A stretch of DNA of 64,000 bases from Paracoccaceae bacterium Fryx2 (GTDB taxonomy: Bacteria; Pseudomonadota; Alphaproteobacteria; Rhodobacterales; Rhodobacteraceae), in NCBI GenBank assembly GCA_032334235.1, contig JAVSGI010000005.1:868001-932000 (forward strand). Reading direction: 5' to 3'. Positions 52,234 through 61,608 of this stretch are shown one piece after another. The first letter of the stretch is position 1. Each line of letters opens with the position of its first letter. A program made the position numbers and the translations under genes. The notes beneath the pieces were generated by a model. It searched no databases, was not told the DNA's origin, and was given only the letters and a program-made list of their open reading frames with translations.

Positions 52234-52470
52234 GTGCGCGGGCGGAACCTGGCGACTGCGCCGCGGCGCGTGCCCGGTGCCGCCGATGGCGCCCTGCCGC
52301 AGCGGCTGTTCCGGCTGGCCGCGCTGCCGGTGGCGCTGGCGGTCGCAACCGGGGCGGCCTTGGCTATCGTGCGGTTGCGGCGAGGCCGGGGCGCAGACCG
52401 GCGGCCGGGCGGTGCAGGCCCATGTGCGGCTCCCGCCCTTTCGGGACAGAAAGGATCGACGCCCGCCTGA
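52234..52470 (+). CDS. Possible small membrane protein, weak
   Basis: A GTG at 52234, 4 nt after the GTPase stop, opens a 78-codon frame with one hydrophobic segment (LPQRLFRLAALPVALAVATG) between Arg-rich ends. It has no recognisable domain and the composition is typical of high-GC shadow frames. Kept because the position just after the GTPase gene and the single helix could suit a small membrane protein. The rest of the gap (52471-52570) shows nothing. Confidence 0.2.
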   Translation: MRGRNLATAPRRVPGAADGALPQRLFRLAALPVALAVATGAALAIVRLRRGRGADRRPGGAGPCAAPALSGQKGSTPA

Positions 52471-52570
52471 CCCTCGCCCCGTCAGCCCTGCATCAGCCGC
52501 GCGCCACGCGCGCATCGCCCGCCCGCCCCCCCTTGATACGTCCTGCCAAGGCCCGCCGAGGCGGTCCGGG

Positions 52571-52981
52571 TCAGTCCAGACCCCACATCCGCGCCTCGCC
52601 GACCTCGACCGAGTTGCCCGCGGGGTCGCGGATGTAGACCGACCGCGCGCCGTCCGGCCACAGGTGATCGTGCTCCACCTGAAGGCCCAGGCGGACGAAA
52701 TGATCGCGCCATGCAGCCACCTCGTCGGCATCTGCGGCCCGGAAACAGACGTGCCCCGGGCCATGGGCACCGTGGCGCGGGATCGGGTTCGCCGGGTCTG
52801 CCCTGGCCGCGGCGTCGGGGTTGAACACCAGGAGCATCTGCCGGCCGCACCGCAGAAAGACAAAGCTGCCGTCCACCTGCCGGACCACCGTCAGGCCAAG
52901 GACATCACGGTAGAACTGCGCGGCTGCGGCGATGTCGGCGGCGTAGATCGCCGTTTCCAGAATGGATGTGACGGGTTTCAT
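52571..52981 (-). CDS. VOC-family (glyoxalase/bleomycin resistance-like) protein
   Basis: A 136-residue vicinal oxygen chelate protein. ETAIYAADIAAAAQFYRDVLGL is the first beta-alpha-beta unit; GHVCFRAADADEVAAW and DHLWPDGARSVYIRDPAGNSVEV the second. His (GPGHVCF) and Glu (NSVEV) are in typical metal-ligand positions. Substrate unknown: glyoxalase-like isomerase or dioxygenase. ATG at 52981 with GGGGAAG upstream; extra upstream in-frame codons lack family sequence. Confidence 0.85.
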   Translation of the reverse strand: MKPVTSILETAIYAADIAAAAQFYRDVLGLTVVRQVDGSFVFLRCGRQMLLVFNPDAAARADPANPIPRHGAHGPGHVCFRAADADEVAAWRDHFVRLGLQVEHDHLWPDGARSVYIRDPAGNSVEVGEARMWGLD

Positions 52982-53218
52982 CCGGGCTTCCCCTTCGCCA
53001 GGCCCCCTCGCGGGGCCCCCGCACCAAGCCTGCGCGCCAGGCCACCGCACGAAGCCAGGGGGCGGGTGCGCGGCCCCTGCCTGCACGATGCCGCCGCCCG
53101 GCCGTGAAGTAAACCCGCCGGGAAGCCCCCGCTGCCGCCCTGCCCGGCGATGCGCGATTTTTCCGTTACCGGAATCATGATAGCCTTCCCGGCACCACCC
53201 AGCAGCAGGAGCAGGATC

Positions 53219-55177
53219 ATGACCCTCCGTCTCAGCCGTCGCGGCTTTCTGGCAGGCACCGCCGGGCTAGTCATCCTCCATCCGTTCTCGGCCCGGGCGC
53301 AGGCCAATCAGGCCCATCTGCGGATCATGGAAACCACCGACCTGCATGTGCATGTCTTTCCCTACGACTATTACGCCGACCAGCCGGTCGATACGGTCGG
53401 GCTTGCCCGGACGGCGGCCATCATCGCGGCGATCCGGGCAGAATCGACAAATGCGATCCTGATCGACAACGGCGACTTCCTGCAGGGCAACCCGATGGGC
53501 GACTACATCGCCTACGAGCGCGGCATGGCGGAGGGGGCCATCCACCCGGTGATCAAGGCGATGGACGTGCTGGGCTTCGAAGCCGCCACCCTTGGCAACC
53601 ACGAGTTCAATTACGGGCTCGATTTCCTGATGAACACCGTCGCGGGGGCAGGCTTTCCCGTGATCTCGGCCAATGTGGTCACCGAAATGGGCGCCACGCC
53701 GGTGCAGGACAAGACGCTGGTGCCGCCCTACGTCATCCTCGACCGCCAGATCACCGACGGCGCGGGAGAAAGCCACCGCATCCGCATCGGCCTGATCGGC
53801 TTCGTCCCGCCCCAGATCATGAACTGGGACCGCAACCACCTGGAAGGCAAGGTGCAGGCGCGCGACATCGTCGAAACCGCCCGCGCCTGGGTGCCGCGCA
53901 TCCGCGAGGAAGGGGCCGACATCGTGATCGCGCTGTCCCATTCCGGCATCGGCGCGGCAGAGGACGTGCCGGGGCAGGAAAATGCCGCAATCCCGCTGGC
54001 GGGCGTGGACGGGATCGACGCGATCCTGACCGGGCACAGCCATCTGGTCTTTCCCGGCCCGACCTTCGAGGGGCGCGAAGGCGTGGACAGCGCGGCGGGC
54101 ACCATCAACGGCAAGCCCGGCGTGATGGCGGGGTTCTGGGGCAGCCACCTCGGCCTGATCGACCTCTTGCTGGAACGCGACGGGTCAACCTGGCGCGTGC
54201 TGTCGCACACGTCCGAGGCCCGCCCGATCTCCGAGCGCAACGCTGACAACAAGGTGGTGGCGCTGGTGGAAAGCGACGCGGTCGTGCTGGCGTCGGTGCA
54301 GCAGGAACATGACGAGACGCTGGGCTACATCCGCCGCGCGGTCGGCAGGACCGAGGCGCCGCTGCACAGCTATTTCGCGCTGGTGGCCGACGACCCCTCG
54401 GTGCAGATCGTGTCGATCGCGCAGACCTGGTACATCGCGCAGATGCTGGCGGGCACCGAACATGCCGATTTGCCGCTGCTGTCGGCGGCGGCCCCGTTCA
54501 AGGCCGACGGGCGCGGCGGGCCGGAGTATTACACCGACGTGCCGGTGGGCGACGTGGCGATCAGGAACGTGGCCGACCTTTACCTTTACCCCAACACGGC
54601 GCGCGCGGTGCGGGTAACGGGGGCGCAGGTCAAGGACTGGCTGGAACGCTCGGCCGGAATGTTCAACCAGATCACCCCGGGCGGGGCGGATCAGGTGCTG
54701 TTGAACCCCGACTTTCCCAGCTACAATTTCGATGTGATCGACGGGGTGGAATACCGCATCGACCTGTCGCAACCCGCAAGGTTCGACCGTGATGGCGCGG
54801 TGGTCGCGGCGGATGCCAACCGCATCGTGGATCTGACCTACCAGGGGGCACCCATCGACCCCGCGGCCGAATTCGTGATCGCCACCAACAACTACCGCGC
54901 GGGCGGGGGCGGGTCTTTCCCGGGGGCGGACGGGTCAACCATCATCTTCGAGGGCCCCGATACCAACCGCGACGTGATCGTGCGCTTCATCGTGGAGCAG
55001 GGCACCATAAACCCCAAGGCCGACGCCAACTGGGGTTTCGCGCCGATGCCGGGCACCACCGTGCTGTTCGACACCGGGCCCGCCGCGGCGGCCTATGCCG
55101 CCGATGTGCCGGGTGTGAGCATCGAACCGGCAGGCGACGGGCCGGACGGTTTCGCCCGGTTCCGCATCGCGCTGTGA
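53219..55177 (+). CDS. cpdB: Tat-exported 2',3'-cyclic-nucleotide 2'-phosphodiesterase/3'-nucleotidase (CpdB-like)
   Basis: A 652-residue periplasmic metallophosphatase that breaks down 2',3'-cyclic nucleotides and 3'-nucleotides. A twin-arginine signal ([16 protein letters not shown]) begins the protein. The calcineurin-like domain has [42 protein letters not shown] and [11 protein letters not shown], all metal ligands present. The C-terminal 5'-nucleotidase domain has [15 protein letters not shown] and [19 protein letters not shown] at 53219 has AGGAG upstream; the longer open frame adds residues before the twin-arginine motif. A terminator-like hairpin follows. Confidence 0.93.
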   Translation: MTLRLSRRGFLAGTAGLVILHPFSARAQANQAHLRIMETTDLHVHVFPYDYYADQPVDTVGLARTAAIIAAIRAESTNAILIDNGDFLQGNPMGDYIAYERGMAEGAIHPVIKAMDVLGFEAATLGNHEFNYGLDFLMNTVAGAGFPVISANVVTEMGATPVQDKTLVPPYVILDRQITDGAGESHRIRIGLIGFVPPQIMNWDRNHLEGKVQARDIVETARAWVPRIREEGADIVIALSHSGIGAAEDVPGQENAAIPLAGVDGIDAILTGHSHLVFPGPTFEGREGVDSAAGTINGKPGVMAGFWGSHLGLIDLLLERDGSTWRVLSHTSEARPISERNADNKVVALVESDAVVLASVQQEHDETLGYIRRAVGRTEAPLHSYFALVADDPSVQIVSIAQTWYIAQMLAGTEHADLPLLSAAAPFKADGRGGPEYYTDVPVGDVAIRNVADLYLYPNTARAVRVTGAQVKDWLERSAGMFNQITPGGADQVLLNPDFPSYNFDVIDGVEYRIDLSQPARFDRDGAVVAADANRIVDLTYQGAPIDPAAEFVIATNNYRAGGGGSFPGADGSTIIFEGPDTNRDVIVRFIVEQGTINPKADANWGFAPMPGTTVLFDTGPAAAAYAADVPGVSIEPAGDGPDGFARFRIAL

Positions 55178-55187
55178 TCGGGGCCGA

Positions 55188-55211
55188 TCTGCCCCCCCGG
55201 GCGGGGGCAGA
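55188..55211 (+). terminator. Hairpin after cpdB
   Basis: TCTGCCCCC (55188-55196) pairs with GGGGGCAGA (55203-55211), perfect 9-bp stem with a 6-nt loop, 10 bp after the stop. No T-tract. Confidence 0.65.
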
Positions 55212-55341
55212 CCGCCCCGCCGCAGGCCGGGCCAGCCTGCGCCGCTTTCCGCCGACGGCAGGATTTCGCGCAACTTTTGCGCGAGGATTGCCGGAGTCCG
55301 CCCATGGTGACACTCTCCCGCGCAGGCCAGGGAGGTCCGCC

Positions 55342-55653
55342 ATGGGAAAAGCCATTCCGCAACCCGCATCTGAAGCGGCGCCGGTTTTCGACGTGAAGGC
55401 CCGATCGCAGTTGCAGGCGCGGCTGCGCGGCATCGACCATGTCCGGGTGCGGCTGCTGGGGCCGGACCGGACGACGGCGCTGGAAGTCGTGACGTTTCTG
55501 ACCGAAGCCGGCTTCGAGGTGGAGTTCGACACAATCGCACACATGGTCCCGGTGCCGGTGCGGCGTTTCGTGCTGCAATTCAGCGGCAGGACCGCCACCC
55601 TGACACTTGCGCCCCATATCGTCGTCGAGTCGCCCTCCGACGCAATGTGGTAA
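55342..55653 (+). CDS. Conserved-looking small protein of unknown function
   Basis: A 103-residue cytoplasmic protein. ATG at 55342 with GGGAGG 6-8 nt upstream. After a polar N terminus: VKARSQLQARLRGIDHVRVR, LLGPDRTTALEVVTFLTEAG, FEVEFDTIAHMVPVPVRRFV and a beta-rich end (GRTATLTLAPHIVVES). It may be a small alpha/beta fold. No family recognised. The frame continues upstream into cpdB's terminator, so that part is unlikely to be coding. Confidence 0.6.
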   Translation: MGKAIPQPASEAAPVFDVKARSQLQARLRGIDHVRVRLLGPDRTTALEVVTFLTEAGFEVEFDTIAHMVPVPVRRFVLQFSGRTATLTLAPHIVVESPSDAMW

Positions 55654-55837
55654 GGCCGGGCATCGGGCGGCGCCGGAATGCGGGCCGCGCGGCACGTCCT
55701 GCGCCCGCGGCACGGCACCTGCGCGGCCCGGTCGCCGCGGGCCGGGTGGCACGGGGCAATCGGCGGGGTCGGGCGGCAACCGTCCGCACGCCGGTTCCGG
55801 CGGGGCGCAGGCAGCGCGGCAAGCGGGCCGGCCCCTC

Positions 55838-55889
55838 CCTACCCGCCCCCCCTACCCGCCCCCCCTACCCGCCCCCCCTGCCCGCCACC
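55838..55889. repeat. 13-bp tandem repeat, C-rich on plus strand
   Basis: Four copies of CCTACCCGCCCCC (last CCTGCCCGCCACC) at 55838-55850, 55851-55863, 55864-55876 and 55877-55889, with weaker CCC-GCC copies after. The minus strand has G-runs of 3 to 7 and could form a G-quadruplex. It lies in the 508-bp gap (55654-56161) before the aldehyde dehydrogenase gene. The rest of the gap shows no gene. Confidence 0.85.
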
Positions 55890-56161
55890 CCATGCCCGCC
55901 GCACCCCGTGTCCGCCGCACCCGTGTTCGGCCACATCCTGCCCGCCACCACATGCACGCCCCCGAATGCCCCCCGTGGGCTTCGCCAAGTGCCCGACCAG
56001 CAGATCGCGCAGCCGGAAGACAGCCGACTAGGGACGGCGGCAGCCCTGCCCGGCCTGTGGCGGATGCGGGCCCGCGGCACGGCGGCGCTTTACTGTCGCG
56101 CCGGGCCGTGCCTCACTGGCACCGCACCCGCAGGCCGGGGCGGCCGCTGAAGGGACAGTTC

Positions 56162-57559
56162 ATGACCGACGACAGGATCACCGCCGCCTTTGCCGCGCAG
56201 GCGTCCGGGGCCGCGCGGCGGCGGCTGGAGTTCGGGGCCGAGGCCCGCCGCGCGGCGCTGCTGGCGCTGCGGGATACAGTCCGGCGCCGGGAAGCCGAGG
56301 TCATCGCGGCTCTGGCGCAGGATTTCGGCAAGCCCGAGACAGAGGTGATCCTGACCGAAATCCTGCCGGTGCTGCAGGAAATCGGCCACACCGTGCGGCA
56401 CCTGAACCGCTGGATGCGGCCGCAGCGGGTCGGGGCGACGCTGGCGACCCTGGGCACCCGGTCGCGCATCCGCCCCGAGCCGCGCGGCACCTGCCTGATC
56501 ATCGCTCCGTGGAACTACCCGTTCAGCCTTGCGCTGTCGCCGCTGGTGTCGTGCCTTGCGGCGGGCAACAGTGCCATCCTGAAGCCGTCGGAACTGACCC
56601 CCGCCACCTCGGCACTGATCGCGCGCATGGTGGCCGAGACCTTCCCGCCCGACCTGGTGACGGTGATCGAGGGCGACAAGGAGGCGGCGACCGAACTGCT
56701 GGCGCTGCCCTTCGACCACATCTTCTTCACCGGCAGCCCGGCGGTGGGGCGGATCGTCATGGCGGCGGCCGCCAGGACCCTGGCCTCGGTCACGCTGGAA
56801 CTGGGGGGCAAGTCGCCCACCATCATCGGCCCCGGCGCCGACCTTGCCCGCGCGGCGGACTGGGTCACCTTCGGCAAGTTCACCAATGCCGGCCAGACCT
56901 GCATCGCCCCCGACCACCTGTTCGTGCATGACAGCGTCAGGGACGCCTTCGTTGCGGCGTTGCGCGCCCGCATCGCCCGCGCCTACGGCCCCGCGCCCGA
57001 CACCAGCCCCGATCTGGCGCGCATCGTCAGCCCCGGCCACGCCGACCGCCTGCGCGGCCTGATTGCCGATGCCACGGCAAAGGGCGCGCGGCTGCTGCTG
57101 GACGGCGCGGCGCAGGGCACCCGCCTGGCCCCGACCCTGATCGAGGCGATCACCCCAGAAATGCAGATCGACCAGGAGGAGATCTTCGGCCCCGTCCTGC
57201 CGATCATTCCCTATGGCGACCTGCAGCCGGTGATCGACCGCATCAATGCCCGGCCCAAGCCGCTGGCGCTTTACGTCTTCGACCGCGACCGCGCCTGTTC
57301 CGACCGGATCATTGCCGCCACCACCTCGGGCGGGGTGGGGGTGAACCTGACGGTGCTGCACTACACCCACCCCGGCCTGCCGTTCGGCGGCGTCAATTCC
57401 TCGGGGATCGGGGCGGCGCATGGCGAGCACGGGTTTCGCAGCTTCAGCCACCTGCGCGGCATCATGGAGAACCGGTTCTCGTCGCTGCCAGTGCTGTTCC
57501 CGCCCTACACCGGCACTGTCCGCCGTATGGTCGGGCTGGCAAGGCGGCTGCTGGGCTGA
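56162..57559 (+). CDS. Aldehyde dehydrogenase (class 3/coniferyl-aldehyde type)
   Basis: A 465-residue NAD(P)-dependent aldehyde dehydrogenase. The length (shorter than the 480-500 of class 1/2 enzymes) and the C-terminal pattern VLFPPYTGTVRRMV fit the ALDH3/coniferyl-aldehyde group. Glu213 in TLELGGKSPTII and catalytic Cys247 in NAGQTCIAPDHLF are both present; IIAPWNYPFSLALSPL and FTGSPAVGRIV make the cofactor-binding part. AAGGGACA 5-8 nt before the ATG at 56162 supports that start; the longer open frame is Pro/Arg-rich and crosses the repeat array. Substrate unknown. Confidence 0.93.
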   Translation: MTDDRITAAFAAQASGAARRRLEFGAEARRAALLALRDTVRRREAEVIAALAQDFGKPETEVILTEILPVLQEIGHTVRHLNRWMRPQRVGATLATLGTRSRIRPEPRGTCLIIAPWNYPFSLALSPLVSCLAAGNSAILKPSELTPATSALIARMVAETFPPDLVTVIEGDKEAATELLALPFDHIFFTGSPAVGRIVMAAAARTLASVTLELGGKSPTIIGPGADLARAADWVTFGKFTNAGQTCIAPDHLFVHDSVRDAFVAALRARIARAYGPAPDTSPDLARIVSPGHADRLRGLIADATAKGARLLLDGAAQGTRLAPTLIEAITPEMQIDQEEIFGPVLPIIPYGDLQPVIDRINARPKPLALYVFDRDRACSDRIIAATTSGGVGVNLTVLHYTHPGLPFGGVNSSGIGAAHGEHGFRSFSHLRGIMENRFSSLPVLFPPYTGTVRRMVGLARRLLG

Positions 57560-57813
57560 TCTTGGACCATGTGCCCGGCCCCCTGGCGACCCAGGCTTGA
57601 ATGCGGGCGGGAAGGCTGGCATGACGCTGCGGCGATGCACCGGCACGCGCGCCGGTCTTCGGGCGCGTCCGCGACACCGCGCTGCCCCTCGGCGCGGCCT
57701 TCCCGAGGCGCTGCGGGCGCGGGCCGACCCCGACGCCGCACCAGCGGCCCGACCCGCAGCTTCCCGTCCGGTTTCCCTGCCGGCAGGGCCTTTCCACCGA
57801 CCGAGGATCCACG

Positions 57814-58317
57814 ATGACACGTTCCCTTTCCCTGCTTGCCGCGCTCCTGCTGTGCTCTGCCGCGGTCGCGCATGAAAACACGGTGGGCGATCTGCAGATC
57901 ATTCACGCCAGCATCCCGGCCCCGACGAACTCTGCCCGGTCTGCGGCGGGCTACATGGCGATCTCGAACGAAGGCACCGCCGCCGACCGTCTGATCGGCG
58001 TCGAGGTCGATTTCGCCGCGCAGGCCATGCTTCACACCACAGAGTTCGGGTCTGACGGCGTGGCGCGGATGATGCATCTCGATGCACTGGAGATTCCCGC
58101 CGACGAGACCGTGATGCTGGAACCGGGCGGCCACCACATCATGCTGATGGGCCTGAACCGGACGCTGGAACCCGGCGCGATGCTGCCCGCCACGCTGATC
58201 TTCGAACAGGCGGGCCGGGTCGAGATGGAGTTCATGGTCGATCCGGCCGCGCACGGGGGCGACCATTCCACGATGGATCATTCGGCGCACGGGGCCGCGA
58301 CGACGACGGCGCCCTGA
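57814..58317 (+). CDS. PCu(A)C family periplasmic copper chaperone
   Basis: A 167-residue periplasmic copper chaperone. A signal peptide (SLSLLAALLLCSAAVA, cut before HENT) is followed by the PCu(A)C pattern: HTTEFGSDGVARMMHLDALE, then VMLEPGGHHIMLMGLNRTL. The Met and His copper ligands are present. The C-terminal tail is His/Met-rich (HGGDHSTMDHSAHG), as in PmoF/PCuAC-type proteins, probably extra copper sites. ATG at 57814 with GAGG upstream. No cytochrome oxidase assembly gene is adjacent. About 250 bp upstream contain no gene. Confidence 0.93.
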   Translation: MTRSLSLLAALLLCSAAVAHENTVGDLQIIHASIPAPTNSARSAAGYMAISNEGTAADRLIGVEVDFAAQAMLHTTEFGSDGVARMMHLDALEIPADETVMLEPGGHHIMLMGLNRTLEPGAMLPATLIFEQAGRVEMEFMVDPAAHGGDHSTMDHSAHGAATTTAP

Positions 58318-58628
58318 TCGCCGCGCCCTGCGGCCAAGCCCCCTGCCCGCCCGCCGCCTCGGCTGCCGCGCCGATGCGTCTTTCATCCTCCGGTGCAGGG
58401 TCGGCCGGCCCGCGCGCCACCGCGCCCGATGCGGCAGCCGACGCCGGCCGCGGCAGTGGCAAACCGCCTCGTTTCGGAATGGGCGCCGGAACCGGCCTCG
58501 CGGGTCTGGCTGCGCGGCCCGCGCCGCCGCTGCGACCGGCCCGACATGACGGCTTGCCATTGCCGTGCCGGGCGCGGAAAACGGGGGGCCGGGGCGCGCA
58601 GGGCCCCCGCCAGCCAGAGGCTTGCCGC
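58318..58628 (+). other. Gene-free gap before the dimethylargininase gene
   Basis: 311 bp with no convincing gene. The in-frame extension upstream of the dimethylargininase start is Ala/Pro/Gly-rich and unlike the family. No clear promoter or hairpin was seen. Confidence 0.5.
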
Positions 58629-59423
58629 ATGAACGACCGTTCTTTCCGCTTTACCCACGCCATCACCCGCCGCCCTGCGGCCAGCATCAGCCAGGGCCTG
58701 CGCGCGGTCGATACCGGCGCGCCCGACCTCGCGCTGATGCTGGCGCACCACGCCGACTACGTTGCCGCCCTGCGCGAAACCGGGGCTGCGGTGGTGGAAC
58801 TGGGCCCGCTCGACGCCTTCCCCGACAGCGTGTTTGTCGAGGACACCGCGCTCTGCCTGCCCGAGGGCGCCATCGTGATGCGCCCCGGCGCGCCTTCAAG
58901 GCTGGGCGAGGCGGCGGAAATGGCGCCGCATCTGGCGGCGCTTTACGGTCAGGTGGTGCAGATCGGCGGGCCGGGCTTCATCGAGGGCGGCGACATTCTG
59001 GTGACGGGGGCCGAGATTCTGGTCGGCCGCTCGGCGCGCACCGATGCGGCGGGGATTGCCGAGCTGCGCGGCATCGTGGAGAGGTGGGGCCATGACCTGC
59101 GCGAGGTCGAAACGCCCCCGGGCGTGCTGCATTTCAAGACCGACTGTTCGCTGCTGGATGCCGAAACCATTCTGGCCACGCCGCGCCTTTCGGCCTCGGG
59201 CTGCTTTGCGGGTTACCGGGTGATCCATACGGCCGAGGGCGAGGAGGCTTGCGCCAACGCCATCCGCTTCAACGACCTCGTGCTGATGCCCGCAGGCTTT
59301 CCGGCCACCGCCGACCGGCTGGCGCAGGCGAGCTATGCCATCCGCCAGATCGGCAACAGCGAATGCGCCAAGCTCGACGGCGGCATGTCGTGCCTGTCGC
59401 TGCGCTTCACCCCCCGGGCGTAA
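58629..59423 (+). CDS. Dimethylargininase (DDAH-like amidinotransferase family)
   Basis: A 264-residue hydrolase of N-omega-methylated arginines (to citrulline and methylamines), matching bacterial DDAH (about 254 residues). DSVFVEDTALCLPEGAIVMR, GFIEGGDILVTGAEILVG and VLHFKTDCSLLD (His) and the C-terminal GGMSCLSLRF (catalytic Cys) are the family's motifs. Citrulline-forming arginine deiminase is the alternative; DDAH length favours the call. ATG at 58629; AGAGG lies about 8-12 nt before. It ends 3 bp before convergent 59427-59843. Confidence 0.9.
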   Translation: MNDRSFRFTHAITRRPAASISQGLRAVDTGAPDLALMLAHHADYVAALRETGAAVVELGPLDAFPDSVFVEDTALCLPEGAIVMRPGAPSRLGEAAEMAPHLAALYGQVVQIGGPGFIEGGDILVTGAEILVGRSARTDAAGIAELRGIVERWGHDLREVETPPGVLHFKTDCSLLDAETILATPRLSASGCFAGYRVIHTAEGEEACANAIRFNDLVLMPAGFPATADRLAQASYAIRQIGNSECAKLDGGMSCLSLRFTPRA

Positions 59424-59426
59424 GGG

Positions 59427-59843
59427 TCAGGGCATCAGCACCTGCGCGCGGGTGAAATCGGCCATGTCGGTGGCACCGTCGTCATAGGTCACCAGCACCG
59501 AAACCGCCTGCACCGACCCCAGCGGCAGCCGGATGTAGGGCTCGCGCCCGGCGGCAATCGCGTGGGGCTGGGCGGTGCCCTCGAAGCAGGGGTCCATCGC
59601 CCAGACCTCGGGTGCGGCCCCGTTCACGCCATAGCGCACCTCGGCCAGCCCGCAACGCCAGCTTTCCAGATGGGTGAAATGCAAGAGATCCTGCCCGTCG
59701 AATTCGCGCAGCGCCACCCAGTTGGTGCGCGTCGCCTCCAGAATGGGGCGGATCTCGGCGGCGGTGGTGAAACCCTGCGCCAGCGCCGCCCCGGCCAGCC
59801 CGGCAGCACAGGCGGCCACAAGGCCGAAATGTCCTGAGATCAT
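59427..59843 (-). CDS. Secreted conserved-looking protein of unknown function
   Basis: A 138-residue protein with signal peptide (LVAACAAGLAGAALAQG), then TTAAEIRPILEATRTNWVAL, REFDGQDLLHFTHLESWRCG and AMDPCFEGTAQPHA. Two Cys could make a disulphide. No domain recognised. It reads as a typical small periplasmic protein of the Rhodobacterales. ATG at 59843 with GGGAAAGC upstream; the open frame goes further upstream but loses signal-peptide character. Confidence 0.7.
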   Translation of the reverse strand: MISGHFGLVAACAAGLAGAALAQGFTTAAEIRPILEATRTNWVALREFDGQDLLHFTHLESWRCGLAEVRYGVNGAAPEVWAMDPCFEGTAQPHAIAAGREPYIRLPLGSVQAVSVLVTYDDGATDMADFTRAQVLMP

Positions 59844-59927
59844 GATGCTTTCCCTCGCTGTGATCCCTTCTGCCCGCCCGGTTTGGCCCCTATAGTCGGG
59901 CGCAAGACGCATGGGGGCAGGGTCACT

Positions 59928-60944
59928 ATGGCAAGGACGGCGGGCATGAAACAAGGGGATGGTTTGCAGCCCTGCAACATCGTCGCCATCGTGCAGGCCG
60001 GGCGGCTGCAATACGAGGCCGTGCTGCTGGCGGCATCCCTGCGCGCCGCCAACCCCGGCTTCACCGGCACGCTCTATCTGGCCGAACCGCAGCCCGGCCC
60101 GAAGTGGCGGCAAGACCCCCGGGTGACCGACCCGGCGACCCGGTCGCTGCTGGAAAGCCTCGGCGCCGTGTTCCTGCCGTTCGAGAGCCGGGTGTTCGGC
60201 GACAGCTACCCCTACGGCAACAAGATCGAGGCGCTGGCCGCCCTGCCCGACGCGCCCTTCCTGTTCCTTGACACCGACACGCTGGTCACCGGCCCGCTCG
60301 ACACGCTGTCCATCGACTTCACCCGCCCCTCGGCCTCGATGCGGCGCGAGGGCACCTGGCCGCAGAGCGAGCTTTACGGCCCGACCCCGACCCAGACGTG
60401 GAAGTCGCTTTACGACCGCTTCGGGCTGGATTTCGCCAGCAGCCTCGACCTGACGCAACCCGACAACTACTGGCAACGGTATCTCTATTTCAACGCGGGC
60501 TGGTTCTTCCATGCCAGCCCGCACGCCTTCGGTCGGCGGTTCCTCGATTACGCAACCGCCATCCGCGACACGCCGCCACCGGAACTGGTGTGCCAGCCGC
60601 TGACGCCCTGGCTCGACCAGATCGCGCTGCCGCTGGTGATTCACGCGCTTGGCGGCGGGCGGCCGGGGCCGGGGCTGGCGGGGCTCGACGGCGACGTGAC
60701 CTGCCACTGGCGCACCCTGCCGCTGCTTTACGCCCGCGAAAGCGACCGGGTGATAGAGGTGCTGGAAACGGTCGCCGCCCCGAACCCGGTCAAGAAGGTG
60801 CTGAAAACCTACGAGCCGTTCCGCAAGCTGATCTATCAGGGCAAGGGCGCAGAAATCCGCGCCCTGTTCGACCGCGACGCCCTGCCCAAGCGCGAACAGG
60901 TGCTGCGCAACACCATCAAGCGCGAGGGACTGTGGCTGCGCTAA
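59928..60944 (+). CDS. Glycosyltransferase-like protein (nucleotide-diphospho-sugar transferase fold)
   Basis: A 338-residue protein with a GT-A-like core: CNIVAIVQAGRLQYEAVLLA, then FLFLDTDTLVTGPLD with a DTD metal motif, YLYFNAGWFFHASPHAFG and PWLDQIALPLVIHALGGG. It resembles GT8/LPS-type glycosyltransferases but no family is certain. ATG at 59928 has an AGGG upstream; a second Met at 59946 is possible. The C-terminal 80 residues are basic. Neighbours are unrelated, so the acceptor is unknown. Confidence 0.65.
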   Translation: MARTAGMKQGDGLQPCNIVAIVQAGRLQYEAVLLAASLRAANPGFTGTLYLAEPQPGPKWRQDPRVTDPATRSLLESLGAVFLPFESRVFGDSYPYGNKIEALAALPDAPFLFLDTDTLVTGPLDTLSIDFTRPSASMRREGTWPQSELYGPTPTQTWKSLYDRFGLDFASSLDLTQPDNYWQRYLYFNAGWFFHASPHAFGRRFLDYATAIRDTPPPELVCQPLTPWLDQIALPLVIHALGGGRPGPGLAGLDGDVTCHWRTLPLLYARESDRVIEVLETVAAPNPVKKVLKTYEPFRKLIYQGKGAEIRALFDRDALPKREQVLRNTIKREGLWLR

Positions 60945-61116
60945 CTCCATGAAATACGCCGCATCCAAGCATTGGCCAAATTGATCTGGATCATCGACGC
61001 GCCGGAAAATGCGGCGCGAGGTTCGGATTGAAGGCCAACCGTTCAGGCGGCCAGGGTGGAAGTGTCACCGACTTGCGTCCTGTTCCGGGGGTTCTTCGCC
61101 AAAGCAGGAGGACTCA

Positions 61117-61488
61117 ATGAAATCTGTCATTGCCGCATTCGGAATCGTCGCAATCAGCCTTTCCGTATCCGGATGCAGCCAGAAATTCGTCGACGAAATT
61201 TCCACGGCCCCGATCACCCATCGCGGCAAGCAGGCCACGATCAGCAAGAGGCAGGTCGATTTCAAGTATCCGGAGGGCGGCATCGAGGCTGCGAAACCGG
61301 AAGAACGCTGGGAAGAATGGTGGGTGGTCTATGACGGAAACTCGAAGCAATGCGAAAGCAATTCGGTCGATAGCTGCAAGAAGGCGATGGACGAGTTGAT
61401 CGCCGTCGAGACCTTCAACGCCGCAAAGCGGGTCAAGCCGCCACTTCCGGCCACAACGGACGACAGGAACGGGGGCAAGGACTGCTGA
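61117..61488 (+). CDS. Small lipoprotein of unknown function
   Basis: A 123-residue lipoprotein. Lipobox LSVSGCSQ after a hydrophobic stretch (VIAAFGIVAISLSVS). The mature part is polar and basic-acidic mixed, with KEERWEEWW-like Trp-rich motif (RWEEWWVVYDG) and three further Cys. Strong AGGAGGA ribosome-binding site at ideal spacing. Visibly lower GC and more A-rich codons than its neighbours, suggesting recent arrival. No family recognised. A 10-bp hairpin follows about 40 bp downstream. Confidence 0.72.
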   Translation: MKSVIAAFGIVAISLSVSGCSQKFVDEISTAPITHRGKQATISKRQVDFKYPEGGIEAAKPEERWEEWWVVYDGNSKQCESNSVDSCKKAMDELIAVETFNAAKRVKPPLPATTDDRNGGKDC

Positions 61489-61525
61489 CCCGACGTGCAA
61501 TGATCGGCGTCCCGCCTTGAACGCA

Positions 61526-61552
61526 TCAGGCCGCTTAGCCAAAGCGGCCTGG
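61526..61552. terminator. Hairpin between lipoprotein gene and acuI
   Basis: CAGGCCGCTT (61527-61536) pairs with AAGCGGCCTG (61542-61551), perfect 10-bp stem with a 5-nt loop, between convergent genes. No T-tract. Confidence 0.7.
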
Positions 61553-61608
61553 GCGACCGGAACGGGGGTGCCGGTCAGCGACCAACCACCCGTCCGGTGC
61601 CCGCCCTC

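Noticed and set aside
57569-57817. 82-codon frame before the PCu(A)C gene
   Set aside because: Arg/Pro/Ser-rich with no ribosome-binding site and overlaps the true start; typical high-GC shadow.
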